A stretch of 64,000 bases of DNA from Chloroflexota bacterium. Its GTDB lineage: Bacteria; Chloroflexota; Anaerolineae; UBA7937; B3-Chlor. The notes under the pieces were generated by a model. It ran no database searches. It saw only the letters and a program-made list of their open reading frames with translations, and was not told the DNA's origin. Location: NCBI GenBank assembly GCA_030603665.1, contig JAUVXJ010000003.1, positions 149,377-213,376 on the forward strand. Reading direction: 5' to 3'. Positions 42,587 to 51,368 of this stretch are shown piece by piece (position 1 is the stretch's first letter; each line of letters starts with the position of its first letter). The position numbers and the translations under genes were made by a program.

Positions 42587-42622
42587 CTCCGCTCCTCCCT
42601 GACAGCAGGCCCTGTTGCCGGG

Positions 42623-42631
42623 ATTATACCA
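42623..42631 (-). promoter_or_regulatory. Extended -10 promoter of the PLP enzyme gene
   Basis: TGGTATAAT on the minus strand, with no convincing -35. The leader to the ATG at 42586 would be ~30 nt. Confidence 0.5.
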
Positions 42632-42690
42632 CACCATGCGTGACTCGGATAGACTGGTGACAGGAATGGTCGCTTCCGCGTCCTATGGGG

Positions 42691-42719
42691 TTGAAGTCAC
42701 CAGCACCATATGCTATACT
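42691..42719 (+). promoter_or_regulatory. tRNA-Lys/tRNA-Thr promoter
   Basis: TTGAAG (42691-42696), 17-bp spacer, TATACT (42714-42719), about 24 nt before the tRNA-Lys 5' end. Confidence 0.7.
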
Positions 42720-42743
42720 TGTTCTCGGGGTTTAGCCCCCGGC

Positions 42744-42818
42744 GGGCCGTTAGCTCAGCCTGGTTAGAGCACCTGCCTTTTAAGCAGGGTGTCGCTGGTT
42801 CGAGTCCAGCACGGCCCA
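42744..42818 (+). tRNA. tRNA-Lys (anticodon UUU)
   Basis: A 75-nt cloverleaf. The acceptor GGGCCGT pairs with ACGGCCC, the D-arm is TAGCTCAGCCTGGTTAGAGC, the anticodon stem CCTGC/GCAGG encloses a CTTTTAA loop, and the T-loop is TTCGAGT. The discriminator is A and CCA is not encoded. Confidence 0.95.
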
Positions 42819-42823
42819 TCTGA

Positions 42824-42899
42824 GCCACCCTAGCTCAGTTGGTAGAGCAAGCGCCTCGTAAGCGCTAGGTCGTCGGTTCGAGTCCGATGGGTGGCTCCA
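42824..42899 (+). tRNA. tRNA-Thr (anticodon CGU)
   Basis: A cloverleaf starting 5 nt after tRNA-Lys. The acceptor GCCACCC pairs with GGGTGGC, the anticodon stem AGCGC/GCGCT encloses CTCGTAA, and the T-loop is TTCGAGT. The discriminator is T and a CCA follows in the DNA (42897-42899), unlike the other two tRNAs here; it may be coincidence. Confidence 0.95.
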
Positions 42900-42914
42900 G
42901 ATTGGCATTCTCAT

Positions 42915-42946
42915 GGGCTGACCAATGTCTGGGTTGGCCCTTTTTT
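42915..42946 (+). terminator. Intrinsic terminator of the tRNA-Lys/Thr unit
   Basis: A 9-bp stem (42915-42923 with 42932-42940, two G-U pairs), 8-nt loop and six T residues (42941-42946). It lies just before the next coding gene (42959). Confidence 0.85.
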
Positions 42947-42958
42947 GCAGGGGGCGAG

Positions 42959-44182
42959 ATGCCGATGAGAACGACTGCTCACTGGTACGATGACGGCCTT
43001 ACCCTCCTGGACTCTGGCTTCTTCGACAGCGCCGTCGAGTGCTTCGACAGAGTCCTGCAGGCCGAGCCGCGAGACGCGAAAGCCTGGGCCCTCAAGGCGA
43101 GAGCTCTCTCGGGGATGGAGAGCTACGAGGCAGCCATCGAGTGTCTTGACGCGGCACTGGAGCTGGATCCTCTGGATGCCCAAGTCTGGAGTGAGAAGGC
43201 CTCATTCCTCATCAGGCTCGGAAGAGAGGACGAAGCCGCCCAATGCGAGCGCGAGGCCCAGAGGATACTTGATGGCGGTGAGATTGTCTCCATCGCGAGA
43301 ACGGAGCCCGTCGCCAGCATTTACGGCGTGGCCAACGGACTTGCCAGTGATACCGTCAGCATCATTGCAGCAGACGACAAGGAAGCCTGGTTCGCCTACA
43401 AACCGGATCAGGGAGTCACCAGGCTGACGCTCAGTGACCGGCGTGTGCAAGGCTATGTGCAAGGTGAGGGACTGACCAGCAATGCGGTGAGGTGCATAGT
43501 TGTGGCCCAGGAGGCAGTGTGGCTGGGCACGGACCAGGGCTTGAGCCGCTTCGACAGAGGAACAGAGTCCTGGGCGCATTTCAACGAGGAGACCGGCTTG
43601 GACGCCCACATCGTCAACGACGTGGTGGCCGAAGTAGACTTGCTGTGGTTGGGGACTGACTCGGGGCTATTCGTTTTGGATCCCACGACTGGCAGATCGG
43701 TTGCCTGCCCCGGCGGTCCGGATCCGAAAGTGATCGACCATCTTGTCGGAGACGGGGATCGGATATGGTGTGGTGCCAACCACGAGAGGGCGGGCTTGTC
43801 AGTGTTTGATACAAGCTCGGAGACCTTCGAGAGCCTGGAGGTGGGTCCCTGGGTGCAGGGTATGCAACTGTTCCCGCCAGGCGATAACGAGGCGCTATGG
43901 GTGGCCAGAAGGGATGGAATCACCATCGTAGACAGAACAACCCGCGACACCCGGGAGATACCTCTCCCAGCCATGGTGGTCACCGGCTTGTCGATTAGCG
44001 CGAACCAGCTGATGGTGGGCACGGACCAAGGTCTAGCGGCCGTCGAAGTCGAAGAGGGCCAGGTGGTGGTGAAGGAGATCGAGGTCGGCCTCGGTCATAG
44101 AGTGACGGCTGTCTGTGCGACCCGATCCAGAGAGTGGGTGGGCACTGAGGACCAGGGTGTCCTCTGCCTCACTTACTCTTGA
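42959..44182 (+). CDS. TPR protein with two-component-regulator-type beta-propeller
   Basis: A 407-residue protein. Residues ~5-100 are TPRs (YDDGLTLLDSGFFDSAVECFDRVLQ, then WALKARALSGMESYEAAIECLDAAL). The rest is a beta-propeller of the ligand_gated/two-component-regulator-propeller kind, with repeats such as DTVSIIAADDKEAWFAY, VRCIVVAQEAVWLGTDQGLS and VTGLSISANQLMVGTDQGL. No signal peptide, membrane span or kinase is attached, so it is probably a cytoplasmic interaction scaffold. The ATG at 42959 follows a GGGGGCGAG stretch; ATG 42965 is an alternative. Its stop codon lies inside the -35 of the ftsK promoter. No gene-specific promoter is visible after the tRNA terminator. Confidence 0.75.
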   Translation: MPMRTTAHWYDDGLTLLDSGFFDSAVECFDRVLQAEPRDAKAWALKARALSGMESYEAAIECLDAALELDPLDAQVWSEKASFLIRLGREDEAAQCEREAQRILDGGEIVSIARTEPVASIYGVANGLASDTVSIIAADDKEAWFAYKPDQGVTRLTLSDRRVQGYVQGEGLTSNAVRCIVVAQEAVWLGTDQGLSRFDRGTESWAHFNEETGLDAHIVNDVVAEVDLLWLGTDSGLFVLDPTTGRSVACPGGPDPKVIDHLVGDGDRIWCGANHERAGLSVFDTSSETFESLEVGPWVQGMQLFPPGDNEALWVARRDGITIVDRTTRDTREIPLPAMVVTGLSISANQLMVGTDQGLAAVEVEEGQVVVKEIEVGLGHRVTAVCATRSREWVGTEDQGVLCLTYS

Positions 44183-44207
44183 CAACCGCTTCTAGCTAGC
44201 ATATAAT
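44179..44207 (+). promoter_or_regulatory. ftsK promoter overlapping the upstream stop codon
   Basis: A perfect TTGACA (44179-44184), 17-bp spacer, TATAAT (44202-44207). The TGA stop of the preceding gene (44180-44182) is part of the -35 hexamer. The 5' UTR is ~140 nt with no recognisable riboregulator. Confidence 0.85.
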
Positions 44208-44352
44208 AGTATACCTAGGCACCTCTCGGCCGCCTGAGTGGGGACCCCGTGGGTGAATGAGCGTCGAATAGACCGCCACGGTCGTAGAATGGAGACATCT
44301 CAGAGATCAGTTATCAAAGAGCAGGTGCCGAGCGTTGCTAGGGCAGGTTTGA

Positions 44353-46557
44353 ATGGCACGCAAGAGTTCCAAGAGCAAGAAGACACCTTGGTGGAAGCGC
44401 TTTCCCATCAATCTCGAGCCCCGTTTGCGGGAGGAGGTCGTGAGCCTCTTGTTGATGGCGCTCGGCGGAATCACGCTGTTGAACCTGCTTTCCGTCAGCC
44501 ATGCACAAGGGGTCCTGATAGACAGCTGGTCCCAGGTGCTGCGATGGATATTTGGATGGGGAGCTTTCCTGGTAGCCTTGGCCATGGTCGCGCTGGGGGC
44601 TGGCCTCCTGTTGCGCAATCTGCAGTCCCTGCGGACGATCCCGCGCCTCAGGATTGCCGGGGGGTTCTTGCTCTTCGCCAGCGTGCTGGGGTTGCTTCAC
44701 TTCTTCTACCCGGACCCCCTGCAACTGGCTCAAGAGGGTCGCGGAGGCGGATACATCGGGTGGGCCATCAGCACGGCACTATACAGTACGCTGGGAGACA
44801 TCGGCGCCTTCCTGGTCCTGCTTCTGGCTTGCCTGGTCGCTATCTTCCTGCTCATCAGCATTTCCCCCTCGCAGATCCGGGACGCAGCCGCGGCGCTGAG
44901 TAGGCGGGCAGAATCCATCTACCAGGACCACGTGACTCCGTATCTGGAGGACTTGCAGGACCAGAGCCAGACCCCGCAGGAGACTCAGCCAGCGACGCTG
45001 TCCACCCAACTGGTTCCCGAAGAGTCGGAAGCGCGAGGTTCGGTTGCCTCTGAGCCGCCTGTGCACTTGGCGCCGGCACCCAGACAGATAGTGCGCGAGG
45101 AAGGCCCGTTTCCTTCCTTGGACCTGCTGGAGGAGGTCTCGCTGGAGGCAATCAGCGAAGCTGAGGCTCGGCGCAAACTGAGAATCATCGAAGACACCCT
45201 CAGCAGCTTCGGCGTTCCAGCCAAGGTAGTGGAGATCAACCAGGGCCCCACGGTCACCCAGTTCGGCGTTGAGCCAGGGTATGTGGAGCGCAAAGGGTCC
45301 GACGGTGAGATGATCTCCAGGAAGGTGCGGGTCAGCAAGATCAGCTCGCTATCTAAGGATCTTGCGCTGGCCCTGGCCGCCCCCTCCATCCGCATCGAGG
45401 CCCCCGTGCCCGGGCGGTCCATGGTGGGTATCGAGGTGCCCAACGACAAGATCTCCCTAGTCGCACTTCGAGCAGTCATGGAGTCCGAGGAGTTTCAGGA
45501 GAACGACTCCCCTCTCAGGATAGCGCTGGGCCAGGACGTCTCCGGGCGTCCCGTGCTCGCGGGTCTCGAAACAATGCCTCACCTGCTGATCGCGGGGGCC
45601 ACCGGGTCTGGCAAGAGCGTCTGCATCAACTCCATCATCGCCTGCCTGCTGTTCAACAACTCCGCGGCTCGGCTGAAGTTGCTGATGATTGACCCCAAGA
45701 TGGTGGAGTTGATCCATTTCAATGGGCTTCCGCACCTCATAGCTCCCGTGGTGACAAAGATGGAGCGGGTCCTCCCGTCCTTGAGATGGGCGATGGCAGA
45801 GATGGACAGGCGATACTCCATACTGTCGAAGGTTGCGGCACGGAACATAGAAGACTACAACACCCGCAAGCTGCCACCAAGTGAAGGGCCCCTGCCTTAC
45901 GTCATAGTCGCCATCGACGAGCTGGCTGATCTCATGATGATGGCCCCCGACGACGTGGAACGTATCATCTGTCGGCTGGCGCAGATGTCGCGAGCCACCG
46001 GAATACACCTCGTTATCGCCACACAACGCCCTTCCGTAGACGTGGTGACCGGCTTGATCAAAGCCAACTTCCCGGCGCGCATCTCGTTCGCCGTGACATC
46101 GCAGGTGGATTCGCGGGTCGTTCTGGACACCGCGGGCGCCGAGACACTCCTAGGGCAAGGCGACATGTTGTACATGGCCCCTGACTCGTCCAAGCTGGTT
46201 CGCCTGCAGGGCTGTTTCGTGTCAGACCGGGAGATAGAACGGGTGGTCCAATTCTGGAAAGAGCTGACCCCCTTTGCTGAAGAGTCCACCGCTCCCTGGG
46301 GAGAGATTGAGGCGGTCGCTGATGAGGAAGAGCGTGATGTACTCCTGGAGGAAGCCATCGCACTGCTGAAACAACAGGAGCGCGCCTCCACTTCCCTATT
46401 GCAGAGGCGCCTTCGAATCGGCTATCCTCGGGCGGCCAGACTCATGGACCAGTTGGAAGAAGAAGGTGTCGTCGGCCCTCCAGAGTCGGGAGGGCGTTGG
46501 AGAGAAGTCCTTATCTTGCAGGAGGACGAAGACATGGAGGATGAATGGGAATTGTGA
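44353..46557 (+). CDS. ftsK: FtsK/SpoIIIE DNA translocase
   Basis: A 734-residue DNA pump for chromosome segregation at the division septum. The first ~170 residues hold four membrane segments, followed by a short acidic/Pro-Gln linker (~190-245), an alpha domain, and the RecA-like motor with Walker A AGATGSGKSV near 412 and Walker B VIVAIDELADLMM near 520. The C-terminal winged-helix gamma domain (~660-725; LLQRRLRIGYPRAARLMDQLEEEGVVG) reads orientation (KOPS-like) sequences. The linker is much shorter than in E. coli. It is likely cotranscribed with infA 21 bp downstream. Confidence 0.96.
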   Translation: MARKSSKSKKTPWWKRFPINLEPRLREEVVSLLLMALGGITLLNLLSVSHAQGVLIDSWSQVLRWIFGWGAFLVALAMVALGAGLLLRNLQSLRTIPRLRIAGGFLLFASVLGLLHFFYPDPLQLAQEGRGGGYIGWAISTALYSTLGDIGAFLVLLLACLVAIFLLISISPSQIRDAAAALSRRAESIYQDHVTPYLEDLQDQSQTPQETQPATLSTQLVPEESEARGSVASEPPVHLAPAPRQIVREEGPFPSLDLLEEVSLEAISEAEARRKLRIIEDTLSSFGVPAKVVEINQGPTVTQFGVEPGYVERKGSDGEMISRKVRVSKISSLSKDLALALAAPSIRIEAPVPGRSMVGIEVPNDKISLVALRAVMESEEFQENDSPLRIALGQDVSGRPVLAGLETMPHLLIAGATGSGKSVCINSIIACLLFNNSAARLKLLMIDPKMVELIHFNGLPHLIAPVVTKMERVLPSLRWAMAEMDRRYSILSKVAARNIEDYNTRKLPPSEGPLPYVIVAIDELADLMMMAPDDVERIICRLAQMSRATGIHLVIATQRPSVDVVTGLIKANFPARISFAVTSQVDSRVVLDTAGAETLLGQGDMLYMAPDSSKLVRLQGCFVSDREIERVVQFWKELTPFAEESTAPWGEIEAVADEEERDVLLEEAIALLKQQERASTSLLQRRLRIGYPRAARLMDQLEEEGVVGPPESGGRWREVLILQEDEDMEDEWEL

Positions 46558-46578
46558 ATCTAGAGAGAAGGAGAGTAG

Positions 46579-46827
46579 ATGGCTAGGAAGGAAACAGAGG
46601 AGAGAACCAAGAAGACCAAGGGGATCCAGGCCGAGGGAGTGGTGGTCAAAGCTTTGCCCAACGCCATGTTTCGGGTGCAGCTGGATAGCGGACCCGAGGT
46701 ACTCGCGCACATATCCGGGAAGATGAGGAAGTACTACATCCGCATCCTTCTCGGGGACCGTGTCCTGGTAGAGCTGTCGCCCTACGACCCCATGAGAGGC
46801 CGCATCCTGTACCGATATAAGAAGTAG
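46579..46827 (+). CDS. infA: Translation initiation factor IF-1
   Basis: An 82-residue S1/OB-fold protein with a basic N-terminal extension of ~15 residues ([14 protein letters not shown]). The core is recognisable: [49 protein letters not shown] split over residues ~40-70, and RGRILYRYK at the end. IF-1 occupies the ribosomal A site during initiation. It is not in the ribosomal-protein operon but between ftsK and a DUF72 gene. GGAGAG lies 5-10 nt upstream of the ATG. Confidence 0.95.
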   Translation: MARKETEERTKKTKGIQAEGVVVKALPNAMFRVQLDSGPEVLAHISGKMRKYYIRILLGDRVLVELSPYDPMRGRILYRYKK

Positions 46828-46924
46828 CAGGGCACACGACCATCGCCTCCATGGGGTAGAGCGCATGCGATGATCGTCCCGAAAAACGATAGCCCCATAG
46901 CTCTCTTCCGCACCCTGAGGAAAG

Positions 46925-47710
46925 ATGATCTACTTCGGAACGAGCGGGTTCAGCTACAAAGATTGGGTGGGACCTTTCTACCCTCAGGGCATGCCATCCC
47001 GTGAGTGGCTCGAGTTCTATGCGCGTGAATTCAACGTCACCGAATTGAACTTCTCCTACTACCGCGTGCCCACTCAATCGACGCTGGCGGGAATGGTGGC
47101 CAGGACGCCGGATGATTTCATGTTCACCGTCAAAGCTCATCAAGACATGACGCACAACAGGGGAGGAGACGAGGCTATCTTCGCTGAATTCGTTGAATCC
47201 CTGGAGCCATTGATCGAAGCAGGCAAGTTCGGCTGCATCCTGGCCCAGTTTCCCTGGTCTTTTCGTCACGAGGAGGAAGGCCTGGGCTATCTGGGCTTCC
47301 TACGCCAGCAGCTGAACGATCTTCCCGTCGTCATAGAGTTCCGGCGCCGCGAGTGGGTTTCTGATGAGACCTTCGAGTTCCTGCGAGAGAACAACCTCGG
47401 CTTCTGCTGTGTCGATCAGCCTCGTCTCAAAGGTCTCATTCCTCCCACAGCCGAGGCCACCAGCTCCATCGGGTACGTTCGCTTCCACGGTCGCAACGCC
47501 AAGAAGTGGTGGCAGCACGACGAGGCCTGGGAACGGTACGACTACACCTACAGCGAAGAAGAGCTGGAGGAATGGGTGCCGAAGATACGCAAACTAGAAG
47601 AGAGCACGGACAGCACATTCGTCTTCGCCAACAACCACTGGCAGGGCCAGGCAGTGCAGACCGCCCGACAGCTGCGCATGCTATTGCCCGACCTTGAGCC
47701 AAGGAGGTAG
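46925..47710 (+). CDS. DUF72 family protein
   Basis: A 261-residue TIM-barrel-like protein of the DUF72 (YecE) family. It has the usual GTSGFSYKDWVGPFYP start, NVTELNFSYYRVP, FTVKAHQDMTH, AQFPWSF and FRRREWV, with YVRFHGRN and FANNHWQGQAV near the C-terminus. The family is widespread but biochemically unassigned; proximity to yebC and ruvC is common in such runs. The gap from infA is 97 bp and the start has GAGGAAAG just upstream. It ends 4 bp before yebC. Confidence 0.92.
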   Translation: MIYFGTSGFSYKDWVGPFYPQGMPSREWLEFYAREFNVTELNFSYYRVPTQSTLAGMVARTPDDFMFTVKAHQDMTHNRGGDEAIFAEFVESLEPLIEAGKFGCILAQFPWSFRHEEEGLGYLGFLRQQLNDLPVVIEFRRREWVSDETFEFLRENNLGFCCVDQPRLKGLIPPTAEATSSIGYVRFHGRNAKKWWQHDEAWERYDYTYSEEELEEWVPKIRKLEESTDSTFVFANNHWQGQAVQTARQLRMLLPDLEPRR

Positions 47711-47714
47711 CCAG

Positions 47715-48473
47715 ATGTCCGGTCACTCAAAATGGTCCACCATCAAGCGCAAGAAAGCGGCCACTGACGAGAAGAGAGGGCAGGTCTTCACCAGGATCGC
47801 CCGCGAGCTCAGCATAGTGGCACGAGAGGGCGGCGGGGATCCTGACTCCAACTTCCGCCTGCGTCTCGTGATGGACAAGGCCAAGCAGGTCAACATGCCC
47901 AAGGACAACATCGAGAGAGCCATCAAGCGAGGAACGGGCGAGCTGAAAGGCGAGGTCCTCGAAGAGCTCATGTATGAGGGCTATGCTCCCAACGGCATCG
48001 CTCTGCTCCTGGCCACGTTGACCGACAACCGCAACCGCGTCGTGGCCGAAATCAGGCGCATTCTCAACCGCTATGGTGGCAAGCTGGCGGAGAGCGGCGC
48101 GGTGAGCTACCTCTTCGAGCAACAAGGCTTCATCTCCGCAGAAGCCGGCGAAGGTGACCCCGAGGAGCTGGCCCTGCTGGCCATAGATGAAGGGGCGGTG
48201 GATGTCAACGTCGAAAGTGGCAATCTCGAGATCTACACCGATCCCAAGGACCTCCAGAAGGTCAAGGAGGCCCTGGAAGCGCAAGGCGTCGCCCTGACTT
48301 CGGCGGAACTGACGATGACACCCATGGCGATGAACGAACTTGGCGAGTCCGATACTTTCAAGGTGATGCGCATCATCGAGGCCCTGGAGGAACTCGATGA
48401 TGTGCAGCACGTGTTCTCCAACCTGTTCCTCACCCCTGAGTTGGTCATCAACTACGAAGAAGCGCAGACGTAG
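47715..48473 (+). CDS. yebC: YebC/TACO1 family protein
   Basis: A 252-residue protein starting SGHSKWSTIKRKKAATDEKRG, the invariant YebC N-terminus. YebC-type proteins bind DNA as regulators or act on the ribosome at difficult proline motifs (the YebC2/TACO1 type). The three-domain layout and acidic C-terminus are intact. AAGGAGG precedes the ATG at 47715, chosen over an in-frame start 21 nt earlier inside the DUF72 gene. ruvC follows after 17 bp, a classic pairing. Confidence 0.95.
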   Translation: MSGHSKWSTIKRKKAATDEKRGQVFTRIARELSIVAREGGGDPDSNFRLRLVMDKAKQVNMPKDNIERAIKRGTGELKGEVLEELMYEGYAPNGIALLLATLTDNRNRVVAEIRRILNRYGGKLAESGAVSYLFEQQGFISAEAGEGDPEELALLAIDEGAVDVNVESGNLEIYTDPKDLQKVKEALEAQGVALTSAELTMTPMAMNELGESDTFKVMRIIEALEELDDVQHVFSNLFLTPELVINYEEAQT

Positions 48474-48490
48474 ACCGGCGAAGAAGTCGT

Positions 48491-48991
48491 ATGTTGGTTC
48501 TAGGCATCGATCCTGGCACAGCCATAACCGGCTGGGGAGTCGTAGGCAAAGAGGGCAGCGAACTGACCCTGGTGGACTATGGAACGGTGCGTACCTCCCA
48601 GGATTCGCCAATGCCACAGCGACTCCAGACCATCTATGGTGAACTGGGCCAGGTCATCTCCAGCCACCAGCCTGCCGCCGTCGCGGTGGAGCAACTGTTC
48701 TTCAGCAAGAACGTGCGCACCGCGATGGTTGTCGGCCAGGCGCGAGGCGTGGTCCTCCTGGCTGTGGCAGACGCCGGGGTGCCTCTCCACGAGTACACCC
48801 CCCTTGAGGTCAAACAGTCGGTAGTGGGCTACGGCAAAGCCACCAAAGAGCAGGTGCAGAAGCTGGTGCAGATGCTTCTGGACCTGGATTTCATTCCCCA
48901 ACCCGATGATGCGGCCGACGCCATAGCCGTGGCCATCTGCCACCTGCACTCCGAGCGCCTGGAACGTTTGTTAGACCAGGAGAGAGGCTAG
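48491..48991 (+). CDS. ruvC: Holliday junction resolvase RuvC
   Basis: A 166-residue RNase H-fold endonuclease that cuts Holliday junctions. Catalytic acidic residues are visible in VLGIDPGTAITGWG (first Asp), VAVEQLFFSKN (Glu), and QPDDAADAIAVAICH (last Asp), with the DNA-contacting GQARGV. The expected ruvA and ruvB are not downstream; the next gene is a DNA glycosylase, so the branch-migration genes are elsewhere. Confidence 0.96.
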   Translation: MLVLGIDPGTAITGWGVVGKEGSELTLVDYGTVRTSQDSPMPQRLQTIYGELGQVISSHQPAAVAVEQLFFSKNVRTAMVVGQARGVVLLAVADAGVPLHEYTPLEVKQSVVGYGKATKEQVQKLVQMLLDLDFIPQPDDAADAIAVAICHLHSERLERLLDQERG

Positions 48992-49119
48992 CAGCGTGAT
49001 GCAGGCCTTCGCCCATTCGCCCCGGCACCAGCGCCGCTGCAGAAAAGGGAGTGGCGCGGGGGCTCAAGCAACGCCGCGTCAACACAGCCCACCGACAAGC
49101 GCCACCTAGGTTCGCCGCT

Positions 49120-50007
49120 ATGACGCTCACATTGCCCGCACTTCCCCCGTTCTCTCTATCTTCCGTCACGAGATCACACGGCTGGCTGAGATTGGCCCCC
49201 TTTGCCGGGGATGAGGAGGGAACTCGGCTCTCTCGTGTAGAACGGCTCAATTCGGGCCGGATGGTGGAGATTGAGATCCTGGAAATGAACGGCGGCGTGA
49301 CGGTCGATATCTCCGGCAACCCGAGCCAAACCGAGTTGGACGAGGTGGCAGAGAAGGTCACATGGATGCTGGGGCTAAATCAGGATCTATCCGCGTTCTA
49401 TGCCGTGGCGCGGTCCGAGCCCAAACTGGCTCAGGTCGAGGACCTAGCCCAGGGGCGCGTCCTACGATCACCCACCGTGTTCGAGGACGTGGTCAAGACG
49501 ATCCTGACCACCAACACGAGTTGGGCCGGAACAATCCGTATGGTCGAGGCACTGGTCTCGCAGTTCGGCGATCCGCTGCCCCAGGACCCTTCGCGCCGCT
49601 CCTTCCCCACTCCTCGGCAGCTGGCCCAGCTCGATGTCCAGGCGCTACGCTCCGTCGCCCGCCTTGGCTACCGTGCGCCGTATGTCCTGGAGTTGGCCCG
49701 TAGCGTGGCGTCCGGTGACCTGGACCTGGAGTCCCTACAGACAAGTGGCGATCCCACGGAACAAGTGCACGGTGGTCTGCTAAGTATCAAGGGGGTTGGG
49801 GCGTATTCGGCCGCCAATCTGCTCATTCTGCTGGGGCGATACGACCACATCCCTGTGGACAGTTGGGCGCGTAAGCTAGTGTCCCACGAATGGCACGCCG
49901 GTGAGCCCGTGGGAGACGCAGAGGTGGAGGCTGCCTTCGACCACTGGGGCAAGTGGAAGGGACTCGCGTACTGGTTCTGGGATTGGTCGTACCAGGCGGG
50001 TGGATAG
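49120..50007 (+). CDS. HhH-GPD DNA glycosylase (AlkA/OGG-like)
   Basis: A 295-residue base-excision repair glycosylase. A divergent N-terminal TBP-like beta domain (~1-100) precedes the helical domain: FEDVVKTILTTNTSW, then the helix-hairpin-helix LLSIKGVGAYSAANLLILLGR near residue 225 and the catalytic Asp in IPVDSWA. The lysine nucleophile of bifunctional OGG1/Nth enzymes is absent in the HhH region, so it is probably monofunctional on alkylated or other damaged bases. The ATG at 49120 is preferred because the longer frame adds basic, unconserved residues. It lies 128 bp after ruvC. Confidence 0.88.
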   Translation: MTLTLPALPPFSLSSVTRSHGWLRLAPFAGDEEGTRLSRVERLNSGRMVEIEILEMNGGVTVDISGNPSQTELDEVAEKVTWMLGLNQDLSAFYAVARSEPKLAQVEDLAQGRVLRSPTVFEDVVKTILTTNTSWAGTIRMVEALVSQFGDPLPQDPSRRSFPTPRQLAQLDVQALRSVARLGYRAPYVLELARSVASGDLDLESLQTSGDPTEQVHGGLLSIKGVGAYSAANLLILLGRYDHIPVDSWARKLVSHEWHAGEPVGDAEVEAAFDHWGKWKGLAYWFWDWSYQAGG

Positions 50008-50156
50008 CAGGGAGATGCTCGACAGAGTGCCAGCCGAGCCAGCCGAGGTGGAACTGCTGGCCTCTGTCCAACACGGGGCAGACCAGCGTAGATTCACAGT
50101 TAGATGGTGAGAGTCGTTTCTCAGCGCAATGGAATGTGTAAGAAGGGAGCCACTAG

Positions 50157-50492
50157 ATGTCTTCGAAGGAGCAAAAGTGCAAAATCACCGTTCTGAAGCG
50201 GACCCTCAACCGCGATTTGCGGAAAGAGTACCTCTCTGAGGAGTACCAGGGATTGTCTGCGTGCGATCAACTCCACGACGGCCAGGAGTTCTTGCTCGAA
50301 GGGTTCGAGGAGCTCGCCTCTGTGCCGGAGGGGTTCTGCGACTGGGCCTGGGCGGACATACGGCAAGACGTCCTCAGAGTCGCCTGGGGAGGCGACCAGC
50401 CCGGACTCAGGCAGCCCGGTGTGGCCATAGCAGGGTGCACCGACTGGTTCAGACCCGTCATCTTCAAGATAGAGAGAATCGAGGATGAGTGA
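50157..50492 (+). CDS. TIGR04076 family small protein
   Basis: A 111-residue protein with CKITVLKRTLNRDL at the start, then C-x-Q-x-H/GQEF and GFCDWAWADIRQDVL, and ending in a GCTDWFRPVIFKI strand. This matches the TIGR04076 family of small cysteine-containing proteins common in anaerobes, function unknown. Conserved Cys and Trp residues hint at metal or ligand binding. GGGAG precedes the ATG. Its 3' end overlaps the methyltransferase start by 8 nt, so both are cotranslated. Confidence 0.8.
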   Translation: MSSKEQKCKITVLKRTLNRDLRKEYLSEEYQGLSACDQLHDGQEFLLEGFEELASVPEGFCDWAWADIRQDVLRVAWGGDQPGLRQPGVAIAGCTDWFRPVIFKIERIEDE

Positions 50493-51297
50493 CACCGCGG
50501 AGTACGTGGAGAAGCTGCAGGTCACCGATCCCCTCAGGGCGCCGCTTCTGAGGTCGGCCATAAAGGCACTGAAGCTGCCCAAGGCCACCCACGGATTGGA
50601 CGCGGGGTGCGGCATCGGCCTCCAGATCCCCCTGCTGGCAGAGGCGGTGGGACCTGAGGGCCACGTCACCGGACTGGACGTCAGGACAGGGCTCCTGGCC
50701 CAGGCGGAGCTTCTGGCCAAGGACCTGGGACTGATGGGCCAAACCTCGTTGCGGCAGGGTGACCTCAACGACCTGCCCTTCGAAGATCACACTTTCGACT
50801 GGCTGTGGAGCGCCTCAGCCGCGGGGTATCCCGCACACCAGCCCCTTCAACTGCTCTGCGAGCTTGGCAGAGTGGTCAGACCCGGAGGTGCGGTCGCCAT
50901 CCTGATCTACACCTCTCAGGCGCTTCTACCAGGATACCCTATGACAGAGGCTCGTTTGAACGCCACCGCCATGGGCATCGCGCCGTTCACGGTTGACATG
51001 CCCCCAGAGGATCACTGGTTGCGCGCTGTGGGATGGTTTCGTCAGGCAGGCCTCACCGAGGTCAAGGCACAGACCTTCGTGAGCGAGGTCCAGGCCCCAC
51101 TTGGGGACGAATTGCGTGCAGCAGTCGCCGCGCTGATCGATATGCGCTGGGGCAGAGCCGAGTCCGAGGTGGACCCCCAGACTTGGGCAGAATATGAGCG
51201 CCTCTGTCGCCCGGGCTCTCCAGATTTCATCGTCGATTCTCCGGACTACTATGCCTTTTTCACGGAGACGCTCTTCCATGGCCAGGTCAGCGGATAG
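50485..51297 (+). CDS. Class I SAM-dependent methyltransferase
   Basis: A 270-residue methyltransferase. Motif I is GLDAGCGIGLQIPLL, followed by VTGLDVRTGLLAQAE, the motif II region LPFEDHTFDWLWSASAA and the post-motif RVVRPGGAVAILI. The overall pattern is that of UbiE/Methyltransf_11 type small-molecule methylases, but the C-terminal third is unusual and the substrate is unknown. Its start overlaps the TIGR04076 gene, suggesting a functional pair. Confidence 0.85.
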   Translation: MSDTAEYVEKLQVTDPLRAPLLRSAIKALKLPKATHGLDAGCGIGLQIPLLAEAVGPEGHVTGLDVRTGLLAQAELLAKDLGLMGQTSLRQGDLNDLPFEDHTFDWLWSASAAGYPAHQPLQLLCELGRVVRPGGAVAILIYTSQALLPGYPMTEARLNATAMGIAPFTVDMPPEDHWLRAVGWFRQAGLTEVKAQTFVSEVQAPLGDELRAAVAALIDMRWGRAESEVDPQTWAEYERLCRPGSPDFIVDSPDYYAFFTETLFHGQVSG

Positions 51298-51368
51298 AGA
51301 GGGGTGAACCCCGCTGCTCCGAATCCTGTTCAGGTGGATGGGACTCCAGAAACGGGAGGAAGAGGAAG

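Noticed and set aside
42897-42899. Encoded CCA tail as evidence that tRNA-Thr came by transfer
   Set aside because: A three-base match can occur by chance and the tRNA otherwise resembles its tandem neighbour in position and promoter use.
44208-44352. Riboswitch or structured leader in the ftsK 5' UTR
   Set aside because: No recognisable riboswitch motif, conserved-looking stems or T-tract were found in the ~140-nt leader.
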